The notes: generated from the sequence alone by a model not told the origin. A stretch of DNA of 64,000 nucleotides from Rhodamnia argentea (GCF_020921035.1 NC_063150.1:30923826-30987825), one strand, 5' to 3'. Counted from the first letter of the stretch, positions 1 through 19,800 are shown. Made by a program: numbers and translations.

Positions 1-776
1 CGGGGCAGAAGGCGCAGTGCAGAGCAGAAACTATAATTGCTATCATCTGTACTTGTCACACTGCTACAAGACACTAAGATGCATTCATCACCTATATAAA
101 CAGTGTGACATGCTCATGAATTTTCATCTCCCGCATGCTATTAGTGTAACAAGGAAGTACTTGCTTGTTTGTAGAATACACATTTTAGAATGAAAGGCAC
201 CAAGACAACTCAAAGACCTTCCAGAAAATGACAAACCAAGGATAACAGTGCAACTCCAGCTCTATATTCAGCCAAATCCTTCTTGTATTCACAGTAAAGT
301 CAGGCTAGAACATTATTGCAGATCGTACAGGTTTTCAACAAAGCTGATGCAAACTAAAGAAAACCGGAATACCCAAATCCCGTGATTCTAATCAACCACC
401 ACAAAACATAAGAACTTGCATGAACTGAAGACAGTTCAGAAATCCCACAGGACAGATCCTGCCAGGAAAGTTAGAGCAATTCCATTATTTCATCTACCAT
501 TGTTGATTCGTAGTAGCCGTTATCTACATAACTGAGGAAAACATGACCAATCTATCGGAGGCTAAATAATTAGAAATAATTATTCAACAACTGCCCTATC
601 ATCTTTCGAAGAAAGGCGAAACCGAAATCTCAACTGGCCACTACACTATCAAGTGTCATCTATTTATCAATGCCCAATCAATTTCTCGAAAGCTGAGTGG
701 GGGAAACAAGAGAACTCAAACTCGCTTACAACTGACATCCCATGAAATTGAAAACCCCAGTGGCTAATACCTTAAA
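1..776. other. Gene-free flank, probable 3' region of the GeBP-like gene
   Basis: I see no convincing coding exon on either strand. Because the neighbouring gene is transcribed leftward and ends at 777, the right part of this stretch is probably its 3' UTR and downstream flank. The composition is AT-rich and unremarkable. Confidence 0.5.
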
Positions 777-2174
777 TCACCCTCCTCCGCTAGAACGCAG
801 CTCCTCTATAGTCGCCTTGATATGATCCTGCACCAACTCCAACCGCTTCGAGTACACCTCCAACTCCATTATCTGCTGCTTCCTCCACCTCTCGTCCGCC
901 ATTTCAGCGGTGCTGCCCACTCCAAATCCCACTCCATAACTGAACGGCATCGGATTCAACGCCGCTGCAATATACCCAAACCCTCCTCTTGAACCCCCAC
1001 CGCCAAATCCCCCGCCCATTGTGGCCCCACTCAACAACTCCTTAAACAATGGCGATAAGCAGCTCCTCACAGTATCCTCAATCACTCCAGCAACATTCGG
1101 ATTCGCATTGACATTTGCACTTGCATTCATATTCAGATTCAAATTTGGATTTGCATTGTTTGATACGGTAGGACCATCCACCCCTAAATTCCTCTCCTCC
1201 ACCTTCACATGCTGTAGCTGCACCTGCACCTGCTGTGGATGAGGCTGTGGCTGCGAAGGACGCTGTCTTTTGCGCGACTTTGTGGGCGTTGACGTTGGAT
1301 CAAAAAAAGGGTTAGGATTAGGAGTGCTAAAAAGGTGATTATTGAAACTAGGGTTTCGAAGGGTGTTGTCATCGTCATCATCGATGTGATCGTTGTTAGA
1401 GCCGGGAGTGGCGGCGGCGGCAGCGGCGACGTTGGTCCAGATCCTGCGGGAGATCTCGAAGGTGGCCTGGTCGTGGGGGCTCTTGAAAGAGAAGTCCTTG
1501 CCGGAGCTCATCCTGCTGATCACGTTCCGGTACTTCTTCTTAAGCCGGCGGAGCTTCTCTACGAGCTGGTTCTTGTTGAAATCGAGCTGGAGCTTGGACT
1601 TGATCTGGTCGTAGAACGCGGCGGTGTCGTGGTGGCCGCCGGAGGGCGCCCCGCCGCGCTGCGTGGTGTAGTCGAGGAACCCGCGGAGGAGCTCGATCTC
1701 GTCCTCGTCGGTCCAGAGGCGCTGGAACAGGGGCTTGGCGACGGTGACGGCTGGGGAGGGCCGCTTCAGCTCGGAAGGGGAGATCGTGCCGACGATCGGG
1801 GGAACGGGGGAGGCGGCGGGGGCGGCGATGGAGACGGCGGCGGAGGAAGAGGAGGAGGGGGGAACGGGAGGGACGACGGGGAGGGGATCGGGGCGGATGG
1901 GGGCGGGGACGGCGACGGTGACAGCGGCGGAGGAGGGGGGGAGGGCGGGGTCGAGTGGGGTGGCGGTGGGGAGGGAGGAGGAGGTGGAGGCGGAGTTGGC
2001 GTCGTCGTCAAAGACATCGTCGTCGTCGTCGTCGTCGTCGACGACGCAGGGGAGGACGGCGTGGTTGGGGAGGAGCTCCTCGTCGTCGTCGTCGTCGTCG
2101 TCCTGGCTGTCGTCGTCGTCTTCGAGGTCCTCCTCGTCGGGGAAGACCGCTGCGCCGTCCTGCTCGGAGGCCAT
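777..2174 (-). CDS. GeBP/storekeeper-like (DUF573) transcription factor
   Basis: This is a single-exon gene of 465 aa and a plant-specific nuclear DNA-binding protein of the GLABROUS1 enhancer-binding protein (GeBP/STKL) family. The N-terminus is very acidic, with several runs of Asp that resemble an activation domain, followed by a Ser/Pro/Ala-rich linker. The DUF573 DNA-binding domain begins near residue 150 with LWTDEDEIELLRGFLDY and continues through a basic helix (KLRRLKKKYRN) to an aromatic patch (FEISRRIW). A nuclear-localisation-like KSRKRQRPS, a Gln-rich stretch and an Asn-rich stretch follow. The C-terminal helix (WRKQQIMELEVYSKRLELV) matches the family's leucine-zipper-like dimerisation region. 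The ATG at 2174 was chosen because it opens the acidic domain and lies just downstream of a CT-rich leader. Lack of introns is normal in this family. The family call is firm; orthology to a particular member is not. Confidence 0.92.
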   Translation of the reverse strand: MASEQDGAAVFPDEEDLEDDDDSQDDDDDDDEELLPNHAVLPCVVDDDDDDDDVFDDDANSASTSSSLPTATPLDPALPPSSAAVTVAVPAPIRPDPLPVVPPVPPSSSSSAAVSIAAPAASPVPPIVGTISPSELKRPSPAVTVAKPLFQRLWTDEDEIELLRGFLDYTTQRGGAPSGGHHDTAAFYDQIKSKLQLDFNKNQLVEKLRRLKKKYRNVISRMSSGKDFSFKSPHDQATFEISRRIWTNVAAAAAATPGSNNDHIDDDDDNTLRNPSFNNHLFSTPNPNPFFDPTSTPTKSRKRQRPSQPQPHPQQVQVQLQHVKVEERNLGVDGPTVSNNANPNLNLNMNASANVNANPNVAGVIEDTVRSCLSPLFKELLSGATMGGGFGGGGSRGGFGYIAAALNPMPFSYGVGFGVGSTAEMADERWRKQQIMELEVYSKRLELVQDHIKATIEELRSSGGG

Positions 2175-2183
2175 GGCGATGAG

Positions 2184-2188
<5 letters not shown>

Positions 2189-2227
<39 letters not shown>

Positions 2228-2322
2228 TGAGGTCGAGGTCGGGGTTGGGGTTCGGAGGTTCGATGTTGACGATGGATCGGAGCGCGTTTCCACAGAGAAA
2301 GAGAGAGAGAGAGAGAGAGAGA
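2189..2322. repeat. Two GA/CT microsatellites in the GeBP leader
   Basis: Pure GA tracts occupy about 2189-2222 and 2294-2322. The first ends 15 bases upstream of the start codon, so on the transcript it is a (CU)n leader. Such tracts in plant 5' UTRs can bind BPC/GAGA-type factors; that role is inferred here. Confidence 0.85.
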
Positions 2323-2404
2323 CTTGACGGGGATTGGTTGGGTGGGGGTGGGGTTTGCGTGTAGCACTGGGTGGGTGCGGTCCCGTGCGTGCCATTAGCC
2401 CCTC

Positions 2405-3440
2405 CCTCCCTTTTTCGCGTGCTATTTATTTATTAATTTTCTTTTATTATTACAGTATTACTATAATTTCTCTTTGGTTTCACCTTGGAAGTGAGCTCTT
2501 TTTTATTTTTATTTTTTGCTCCCCAATTGTGAACTTCGATATGTACACCCTCCCTCTAATAAATATTTCCCAATATAAAGAAAATCGAGATGGAGAAGAC
2601 AGTTCCTAACCGCGCACCGATCGGTTGGTTCAAAAAAGGGCCCGACGTGCCCTCGTTTTTCTCAAATACGAGCTTGAAGTTGATATCGTTTTAAATACGG
2701 ACATGAAGTATCCTCATTGTATCAAATAAATTTATGAAGTGGACTTTATTTCAAATAAGGACTTGCAGTAACCATATCAATCTCAAAGAAATGACTTGAC
2801 TCACCGATTGGTTAGATACATTTTTGTCTTTTTTTTTTCAGTTTTTCAAAAATTTTAAAAATACTGAAAGTTACAAAAAAAAAAAAAAAGGAACAAAAAC
2901 ACAGGCGTCGCCCCCAACACCTATGAGGTGGTGGCAATGGCCAACGAGGTCACTAGCACCTCGGCGAGGACCGACGACATCGCCGACCAAAGGCGAGGGA
3001 CGATCGATTTGGGGTTCTTTTGATCTTTGACTTGGGTCAATCTCTAAAACTCAATTTCGAGGAGGAGGAAGAAAATTTTAACCAAATTTTTTCACCTTCA
3101 ATTTTTTTAAAAATTTTAATTTACTTTAACTAAAAATTATGTTAAAATTATATTTGGACGAAAATGCCCTACCGGTCGGCGAGGTTAGATCCTTATCTTG
3201 GAAAATGAGAGCACTTTGATTCCTTATTTGAAATTTCTCCCTTTTTTACTTGCCTCCAATTTGGATTCCCTTTTCTATTTATTCATTAACAATTATTAGT
3301 ATTATTGTAATTTTTCTTTGGCTTCCCCTAGGAAGGGAACTCTTTTTTGCTCTCCCTCTAATAAATGTTTTCCCAAAATACAGAAAAATCGAGATGGAGA
3401 AGATAGTTTCTAACGGCGCCCGATCGGCCGGTTCGATCGA
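2405..3440. repeat. Direct repeat pair (about 200 bp) flanking a 0.6-kb insert
   Basis: About 2405-2625 and 3240-3435 are diverged direct copies. Shared landmarks in the same order are a CTATTTATT block, a TTTCTTTGG..TTC block, GAGCTCTTTTTT/GAACTCTTTTTT, CTCCCTCTAATAAAT and a TCGAGATGGAGAAGA block. Between them lies an AT-rich segment with a poly-A run near 2875. No protein-coding signal is convincing. The arrangement fits a local duplication or two solo repeat copies around an insertion. Confidence 0.6.
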
Positions 3441-4400
3441 ATAATTGTTTGTTAACCGACTCGATTTGTTTTTGTCTCGAGAAAATAATCGAACATGCTT
3501 TGATTTTAAGCTTATTCCACGTACTTCCGTCGGTTGACTAATGATGTGACATGTCGGCTCATCGTTTACATATTGAAAACACTTGACGATGCCGGTATTA
3601 TCAATCATATAGCCCTCGAGATATTTCGTCAAATACCATTGGGGCGTGATTCATACTCCATATCAATAGGAAAGCATGGGATCCCACTCCCCGATGAACT
3701 AGCGAAGGTTTCAAAGGAGCAACGCTCCTTGGACATCTTAGGTCTTTTGTAATTTAATCCCGTATTTTGTTAGTAGTTTGGATTTATGCTCATAAATAGA
3801 TACCACTAAATATATACTTTTTTCACTTATAATTGAGTGGTGTAATAAAAGTGCGAAGTACTAATTACAGTAGAATCATCTGTTGTAATTATCGTGCGAA
3901 TAGGTAATCGTACTAGAGTTATCCTACGCCTACGCATAGACCGAAACCAGAGAAACACGCTGTCGCCAGAAGTCGAACTCAACGCTTCTTCGGTTGCCAT
4001 AGCCGATAGATTTCCAACCACCAAGCCGGCTAATACGAAGGCTGCAATTAAGCTCAGTGTATTGATTAACCTTTGGAATGACGATCCCGTTGGGTCGGTG
4101 AAATTGAACGTGTCCCATTGGCATCGCACGAGGTAAAAGCGCGAATCACATTATTAACCCAAACATGACCCGATCCGATCCGATCCGACCCTACCCTACC
4201 CTATCTTACCCGACATGCTAGCTTTATACGCCGATGCAACTTCACACAAGTTCATACATTTTTTTTTTTTACGATTTACATTACTCAACGCGCAGATCAA
4301 AATAATTGATATGAATCACAAGAACGATTATGGTCGGCTGTGACAGGTCATCTCAACAAAAAAATATGAATCAACGTAGGACAATTCATGTGATGATGGG
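3441..4400. other. Intergenic DNA with one unrecognised ORF
   Basis: There is no recognisable gene. The minus strand at 3827-4129 is open for 100 codons and has a hydrophobic stretch (LIAAFVLAGLVVGNLSAM) that could be a membrane segment, but I do not recognise it and see no splice or promoter support. A CCGAT/CCTAC short-period repeat lies at about 4170-4210. Confidence 0.4.
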
Positions 4401-4408
4401 GTTAGGGC

Positions 4409-4961
4409 TAGGGGTGTGCAACCGGACCGGGTTTACCCTAAATCCGGATCGGCCCATCCGAAAAATAGGGTCGGGAATCGGTTCCTGCTCAAACCAGCCC
4501 AAGAATCGGTTCTAATTTTTGGGAACCGGTTGAAACCCGTTCGGTTTCCTGTTCTAGGTGAAGACCCACTCGGACCGATTTTAGAATCGGTTTTTAGTTA
4601 TTTTTTTAAAAAAAGAAACCCTAGTGTCTAGCCCATCGTCGTTTGCCCTTTGGTTGCCTCACTTCCCTCACCTCCTCTTAGTCCTCTGTTTCTTTCCATC
4701 TTGTCATATTATCTATTATATTTTGGACTGTTGCTTTTGGTGGGTTGTAATTTTTATTGCTTATTTCATCAATACTCATATTATTTTGATTAAAAAAAAC
4801 ATGTTTTCGAGTAGACCCTCGAACCGGACCGAAAAACAGGGTCGGTTCCAAAACAGGTTCCAAGACAAACAGGGTCGGTTCTCGGTTCTAAAAATTGAGA
4901 ACCAGTTATAACAGGGTCGGTTTCGGGGTCTAGGTCCGGACCCGGCCCATGCTCACCCCTG
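4409..4961. mobile_element. Non-autonomous hAT-type element with 8-bp TSD
   Basis: The 553-bp element is bounded by an exact 8-bp target-site duplication, GTTAGGGC, at 4401-4408 and 4962-4969. Its terminal inverted repeats are TAGGGGTG on the left and CAGGGGTG (read inward) on the right. Subterminal regions are packed with ACCGG/CCGGT and GGTTC motifs on both sides, as in plant hAT elements. No transposase is encoded; short internal ORFs are not recognisable. The 8-bp duplication and terminal sequence support hAT over Mutator (9 bp) or PIF (3 bp). Confidence 0.85.
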
Positions 4962-4969
4962 GTTAGGGC

Positions 4970-5600
4970 CATGGTCCACGATTAGTGACAAGCCCGTGAT
5001 TGAAGCCATAGGCAGAATTTAGGCTCAGGCAATCGTGCTGGAGATGGCCGGAGCCCATATTACCTTTATTTGTAGTTTTTTGAGATATGAGCAGTAGAAA
5101 AGTCCTAAAATTTATTGTTAAAATGTGATTGAATCCTGAAACTTACAAAAGTTGTTAAATTGATGCGATCAAGTCTTTCCGTTAACACGGCCAGTTTGTC
5201 TAATGAAAAATTATGACGCAACATTTTCAAATTAATGGAAATATTATTAAAAAAAATTAAAAAACTGAAAAAAAAAAAATAAAGTTTAATTTTGAAAAAG
5301 CTGCAACTGCAAAAAGAGAAGGCAGGGCCCAACGCCCATTGTCAGAGGGGCCAACAGAGGTTGTATGCCCTAGGAGAGGGAGGCTAGCCCTTGCTTGGGT
5401 GCCGGCCCCAGGCAAGGGTTGGCGAGGCTTGCCCAGATCTGGGCGATGCTGGCACTCCCCTGGGGCTAGCAACCCTCACTTGGCCAGGCAAGGCTCGCCC
5501 ATATCTAGGTTGAGAAAACCCATAGCTGGTTGAGGCCTTGTTGGGGTCGACATCGCCCAAATCCATGTGAGCCTCGCTCGAGCCTTGCGAGAATCACGGG
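4970..5600. other. Intergenic DNA, no gene seen
   Basis: AT-rich DNA up to about 5300 is followed by a GC-richer block (5310-5580) with repeated GCTTGCC/CCTCGCTCGAG-like words. ORFs there are short, overlapping on both strands and not recognisable. I call no gene. Confidence 0.4.
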
Positions 5601-6464
5601 TAAGGATGATTGGTTCACGGTTCGGTTCAGTCTCACTCAAGAATCGAAAACCGGACCAGAAGGATCGATTCCCAATTTTCGAAACCGGTCGTTGTTCCTC
5701 TATGATGCACAGTATCATGACCAATATCCAAACATGCTTTAAGCAGATGAACGATAAGCAACGCTCATTTGCCTAATTCGACGCCGTGTGACCAACTCGT
5801 CAACAGAGGAATCATTAGCGAGCGTATTTCTCTTTGAGCACGACGTTCCTTTTTCCATCCGTCCACAACTCTTATCAAAGCCTCGGACAGCACCAAAAGA
5901 CATTGTTGGGATAAAACCTTTTAGCAGAAGAAACAAATCTGATTCGTCACGCACAAGCCAAAGTTCTTCAGCAAAGCAACAGAGAAGCAGTCTTACTACC
6001 ATCCCAATGCAATCTTAATTCTTCCCATCCCGTGTCCGACATCTTTACAAATTTCGGAATTCGCAGGCAGCATGGTGGTGAGAGATGAAAAGGAAGGAAC
6101 CGAAACACAGTCGCAAGCAAAAAGGAAAAATCATATCGAGAGAGAGAGAGACAGAGAGAGAGGCACAATGAAAATTTTAAGGGACCAAAAAATGGTGGAC
6201 AGCTAACCTTGCTCTTGTTGCGACTAGAGCTTTGATATTTGTCTATTTGAAATTGTGGGGGATTAACAACTAAAGTCAATGACGATGGGTGAGAAGTGAT
6301 AGATAATTATGTTTATAATTAAAAAAATAAAAAATAATTTGATCGGTCCTATCCAACCCCGTATTCTCTAGAATTGAGAGCTCGACCGCCGTCCCCTAGA
6401 ACTAAGAACCGGACCGCCGGTCCGAGCGGTTTCCGATTCGATCAATCCATCTTGCTCATCCCTA
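5601..6464. mobile_element. Probable degenerate hAT-type element
   Basis: The proposed ends are TAAGGATGA (5601) and, read inward from 6464, TAGGGATGA. Inside both ends lie GGTTC/CCGG-rich subterminal motifs like those of the element at 4409. The flanking octamers, ATCACGGG and ATAGCAGG, match at 5 of 8 positions, compatible with an old, mutated target duplication. No transposase was seen. This is less certain than the 4409 element. Confidence 0.45.
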
Positions 6465-7142
6465 ATAGCAGGCCTTTGCCTAGGGTTGGCGAGAATTGGC
6501 TACCCTCGCAACCTCCATCGGCTCCTCCGGTGATGGGCGGTGGCGATCGCGCCCCATCGGCGAGGGCCCTTACCCCGTGCCACCTTTTTTTTTTTTTTTT
6601 TTTCGTTCTAGATTTAGCATTTTAAAATTAAATTCTAGCATTTTCATAGTCTTTTAATTTAATTTAAATAAGATTTGAAAAGTAAAATAATTAAAAATGC
6701 CAACTTAGGAGAGAGAAATTAATTTAGGGCTTCAATTAAGCTTTCGTCATAATTTTTCAGGATTTCCCTGATGTACTTATCCCCTTCTTTACTATATAAG
6801 ACGATGTCAAATCCGCCTTTGTTTTTTCCAAACGGCAAATGGATGGGCTGAACTATCTTAAGTTCTTCATGTTTTTCTTCATTTTTCTCCCATTGTTTTC
6901 TTGGCAAAGTGGAAAAAAGACAAAAAAAAAAAAAAAAAAGGAAATGCAGAAATGTCGGGGGGAGTGGATGGCTCGCAAATGTCGCAGGCTCGTCCCTCCT
7001 TATCCAACCACAGAACTCCTGCTCTGCTCTTCTTCCATGGATTCTCTCTCTCCCTCTCTCTCTCCTCCTCCACCTCCTGTGCAAGCCCAACATCAAGAAC
7101 TCCTCAGTGAACACCAACAAGAACACTAGACTCGGCTCATCA
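6465..7142. other. Upstream flank of the rubredoxin gene, with an odd minus-strand ORF end
   Basis: The region contains a T-rich tract near 6583-6603, a CTATATAAG TATA-like box near 6789, an A-rich tract near 6920 and pyrimidine-rich leader sequence (7040-7075) before the rubredoxin ATG. On the minus strand, 6719-6850 reads as a protein-like end (FDIVLYSKEGDKYIREILK) that I cannot assign. It may be a captured exon fragment. Confidence 0.4.
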
Positions 7143-7760
7143 ATGGCTTCCGCAACCACCAGACCCACCTTCTCCTTCCACCTCTCCACAAACCCCAGAG
7201 TTGTCACCCACCACCACCACCACCACTCCCTCGCCACCCCCTGCACCCCCAGAAAGCTCCACCACCTCGCGGCTAGGCTGAACCCGCCATCCCAACTCCG
7301 CTCCATCGACGTCTCCAAAGAAGACAAGCCCACCTCCAGCCAAGAGCCGCCCGCCCCGACCACCCCGCCGTCCCCGCCCGCCCTGGAGCAAGAAGGCCCG
7401 CCCCCCGACGACCAGGGCTTCGACAAGCGGCGCCTGGAGGAGAAGTTCGCGGTGCTGAACACGGGGATCTACGAGTGCAGGTCGTGCGGGTACAAGTACG
7501 ACGAGTCGGTTGGGGACCCATCGTACCCGATCCCGCCGGGCATGCCCTTCGCGCAGATGCCGGAGGACTGGAGGTGCCCGACGTGCGGGGCGGCCAAGAG
7601 CTTCTTCCAGAGCAAGAGCGTCGAGATCGCCGGGTTCGCGCAGAACCAGCAGTACGGGCTCGGCGGGAACGCCCTCACCTCCGGCCAGAAGGCGGTGCTC
7701 ATCTACGGCAGCTTGCTCTTCTTCTTCGTCCTGTTCTTGTCCGGTTACTTCTTGCAATAA
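7143..7760 (+). CDS. RBD1: Chloroplast membrane-anchored rubredoxin (RBD1-like)
   Basis: This is a single-exon gene of 205 aa. Residues 1 to about 60 are Ser/Thr/Pro/His-rich and lack acidic residues, as expected of a chloroplast transit peptide, and are followed by a Pro-rich linker. The rubredoxin domain (about 108-155) has the iron ligands Cys112, Cys115, Cys145 and Cys148 (ECRSCGY and RCPTCGA), with the PIPPGMPFAQMPEDW core between them. A hydrophobic segment at the extreme C-terminus (VLIYGSLLFFFVLFLSGYFL) is a single transmembrane anchor. This architecture matches plant and cyanobacterial RBD1/RubA, a thylakoid protein needed for photosystem II accumulation. The open frame extends upstream to 6909, but the ATG at 7143 begins the transit-peptide-like sequence and is preferred. 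The gene is very GC-rich compared with its flanks. Confidence 0.92.
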   Translation: MASATTRPTFSFHLSTNPRVVTHHHHHHSLATPCTPRKLHHLAARLNPPSQLRSIDVSKEDKPTSSQEPPAPTTPPSPPALEQEGPPPDDQGFDKRRLEEKFAVLNTGIYECRSCGYKYDESVGDPSYPIPPGMPFAQMPEDWRCPTCGAAKSFFQSKSVEIAGFAQNQQYGLGGNALTSGQKAVLIYGSLLFFFVLFLSGYFLQ

Positions 7761-8830
7761 GTTCAAAAAATTGAATTCGGGTTGAGCAGTGCCTGCTTTT
7801 CTTTCTTTTTTCTCTTGGGTAAGAGAAATCATTGTATGTTTGTGCAAAATAGAATTTTAAAAAGAAGTTAAAGTTGTGGAGAAGAGACGCCAATAAGAGT
7901 TGGGCAGTTGTGCTAATAGCACTGTTATATAGCTGTTCGAAGTTAGAGTTAGCTCAACTCTGTAATAATTACCATCTTGTCGATCCTGCAACATCTCCTT
8001 CGATTTGAGGATTGCCAAGTACAGAGGATGCAAAATCTGCAGCAGCAAACCACTCGTTTCGAGTGGTAGAAAGCGTGCCTTTGCACTTGAGGGCCAATCT
8101 CCATCCGGCCCGAAAAAACCTTTGCACCACCGACATCGGTTAATGTCTTGGCTAGATGGCTCTTAACAGCTAAGATGACAATCTCAGAGAAAGAGCCTAG
8201 CAAAGATCAAATATAGTGGGGGACAGCCGCTGGTCATGAAGTCTCTGCTTGGGCTTCCAGGGATTAAAGCGTATTGCAAAGTTCCCGTGGCATTTAGGCA
8301 AAGCCAAGTGGAAGAGACATAAGCATCGACCATGGTCCATCAACAGATACCCATCGATCCCGATTTTCTAACAACACCATGGATGATCTACAACTGATAA
8401 TTTCCCTAGAACCACTATCTCTGAAGATGAATAATAGATCACAGCATTTTACAACACCGGAGAATTAAATAAATCCTACAGATGACCATCTCCTGCGGAT
8501 ATGACACATAAGTGTGGTCCAACAGCCAATAAATCTAGGTTCCGTTGTGAGCAGGAACGCCTCCTCCACAGTAGAGTGCAGATTATAAATATAGACCTCT
8601 TGAAGAATAAGTAGAGGTTGGTTAAGTTTCTGTATCCACAATTGCCCCAAAGGAATCAATCAGCAGGTAATTTTCTCAGAATTACCCGCCAGCAATCGGT
8701 ATGAGAACTGGAGCTTGAGCGGCTCGATATCCCATTAAGCTGAAGAACTCCACAGATCTTGCTGGTTTAGACATGTTTCGTGAAACACTGTCGTTTCATT
8801 AGAGATAAACCATTGAGATACCAAGGAGCT
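7761..8830. other. Convergent intergenic region between RBD1 and XRN4
   Basis: The rubredoxin gene ends at 7760 and XRN4 ends at 8831 on the other strand, so the interval holds two 3' UTRs and the space between them. I see no further coding exon. ORFs at 7857-8203 and 8465-8659 are short and unrecognisable. Confidence 0.5.
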
Positions 8831-17779
<8,949 letters not shown>

Positions 17780-17826
17780 GATGCGTCTTCGAAATGAATG
17801 GGCCTTGCTCTGGTGAGTCAACTCGG

Positions 17827-17827
17827 G

Positions 17828-17855
<28 letters not shown>
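17827..17855. repeat. GA/CT microsatellite in the XRN4 leader
   Basis: A pure GA tract (CT on the transcript) lies about 48 bases upstream of the XRN4 start codon, probably within the 5' UTR or core promoter. Confidence 0.8.
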
Positions 17856-17858
<3 letters not shown>

Positions 17859-17999
17859 TGAGACGGTTCGAGATCTGCCCTGGGCGGTGATGGCGCGAGG
17901 GCTCGCTCCGCGAGTTGGCGTGTGGGTGGGTCAAACGTCAAAGTTGGTGCGGGCCGAGGACGGTGATTTGGTCTGTTTGGCTGCTGGCACCTGGATAAT

Positions 18000-19150
18000 C
18001 TTGGATCGGATAATTTTGAATTAACTCGGTCGAAATATTGTCCTTTTAACCTATCTCATACCAAGCTCGTGATGTACCTATAATCTGTCAGAATTCCTCC
18101 CATCGCGAACCTGTATTGCGTAATTTCAAATAACTAAAAAGGACAATAAATGTCTAATTCCACTTTACGTGCCGATTAAGCTTTAGACACAACTTTCTCT
18201 TTTCAAGAACTATCGTGCTTGCAATGTCTTATTACAGGATATAACATATCTAATTCAAGCAGAAAAACTCGAAATCCTATCGATTAAGGAAAAAGAATTG
18301 CAAAGTCAAGTACACAACTACCTTAGCTAAAACTTTGGCTAAACCGAGCTTATTACGAAACGACGCCGATGTACCTTTGAAAGTATGCTCACGATAAAGG
18401 AATGCTTTTTATCCATTGTAAAGTGATATCTCGAAAACCGAAATAAAAACGGCTCGTCTAGACTCCACGGAAGCCGAATTCGAGTGGGGCTAAAGTCATT
18501 TTGGAGACATCCGACAAAATTAGTTGAGATTGTACCATTCATTTTTAATCTCTTGTAGCAACCTCGTACGATAAGGACGGGAAGTATCACTTGAGCAAGA
18601 GAGCTCGGATAAGAAATGACTCTCTCGACAAGCTCCAAGACAGCGAAGGGGAGAATAAAACAAAGTTGCAAGACATCTTTTAACATCGGACGTAATTTAC
18701 ATGTACTTAGAAGCTGAATCAACTCATAAGAGACATCTTTTAACATCAGACGTAACGACCAATGATAATTAGCGTGCTCGGTTGAGACATTAATTCGATG
18801 AATGGTCTTCCGAGAAAGTACCTACCTATACGTCCAATGATAAAATCACGAGTGTCAATACAAAATTGGATGACCGATTAACCGAGAAAGTGCCTACATT
18901 TATGTCCAATGATAAAATCACGAGTCTCAATATAAGACGGGTCAAAGCAAACAAAACCTGAAGTGAATTTCATTCATGGATATCACAAATGGTAACACAA
19001 AGTGGGATCGCTTCATATGGAGAGGTATTATTCCCGCGTGATTTTCGAAATGTGGCCATCAAAATAACGAGATCTGACATTGACTTTTGACATCTCCGAT
19101 GAAATCTACAGCATGAACACTAGATAATGTCAATGTCAACGCCTCCCTAA
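18000..19150. other. Intergenic DNA with short direct repeats, no gene seen
   Basis: Two pairs of direct repeats are visible. A block beginning AGACATCTTTTAACATC occurs near 18672 and 18731. A block of about 55 bp containing GTCCAATGATAAAATCACGA occurs near 18812 and 18885. I find no coding exon. Confidence 0.45.
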
Positions 19151-19154
19151 TCTG

Positions 19155-19800
19155 CCATTCGGACATGAGAACGAGCCGAACTTTTGATGCACAAGATGTT
19201 CCGACGGGCGTTTTTAAGGAGATGGGCATGCCGACGCTCTACTCTACAACTCGTAGCGAAAGCGTCGGTCTCCAGCCATTGCCTGAAAAAGATTTTAGAG
19301 GGTTGCTAAAGTTTGCAGGGGTTTCCTGTAGGTTTTTCAGTGATCCAACAGATGGTTTGGGCACCAGGAATTATCCATTAAGCAAATAGTGCCTGCCGTT
19401 TCTGCAACTCGTGTTAGTTGAATTGGCGAACAAGGAGGGATTTCCCACTTATGGGCAATACTACTTGATTGTTCCGTGACATGAAAATTTGGGGCTGGGT
19501 GAGGAGGTCCAAGGGTAACACATGATTACGAATGCGATGGCATGGCGTTTGCTCCAAGATGCGAATCTTGCACAAGCCGACCGGTCGAATGAGATGAGTT
19601 TTAGACCACGGACGGGAGAACTCGCCCTCGCCATCACAGACGTGGTGTCTGCTTCACAAGAAAATCGGTTTTCATCTGCCGATAAGTTGGAGACATACTT
19701 AGGAAATCGCTCTCAACACATTGATAGAGCTGGTGAAAATCAAACTGCTCAGGCTGCACGCGGAGTGTTATATCGGTACTGTACTCTTCCGATCATGTAA
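19155..19800 (+). other. Unrecognised coding-like stretch, possibly a gene relic
   Basis: Two plus-strand open stretches (19165-19389 and 19522-19800) have protein-like composition, and the DNA between them also reads like coding sequence (VELANKEGFPTYGQYYLIVP) up to a stop. The second ends with GVLYRYCTLPIM and a stop at 19800. No start or splice sites join them convincingly and I do not recognise the family. It abuts the left end of the OASTL-GNAT array. It may be a decayed gene. Confidence 0.3.

Noticed and set aside
1335-2364. Long plus-strand ORFs opposite the GeBP-like gene
   Set aside because: They are the complement of Asp-, Ser- and Pro-rich codons and GA repeats, giving runs of Val, Gly, Ser and Arg with no domain.
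3827-4129. 100-codon minus-strand ORF with a hydrophobic stretch
   Set aside because: No family recognised, no supporting splice or promoter features; overlapping ORFs exist on the other strand.
7140-7847. Minus-strand ORFs over the rubredoxin gene
   Set aside because: High-GC shadow frames. The plus strand has the four-cysteine rubredoxin domain and anchor.
18672-18940. CRISPR-like or satellite array
   Set aside because: Only two pairs of diverged direct repeats, not an array, in a plant nuclear context.
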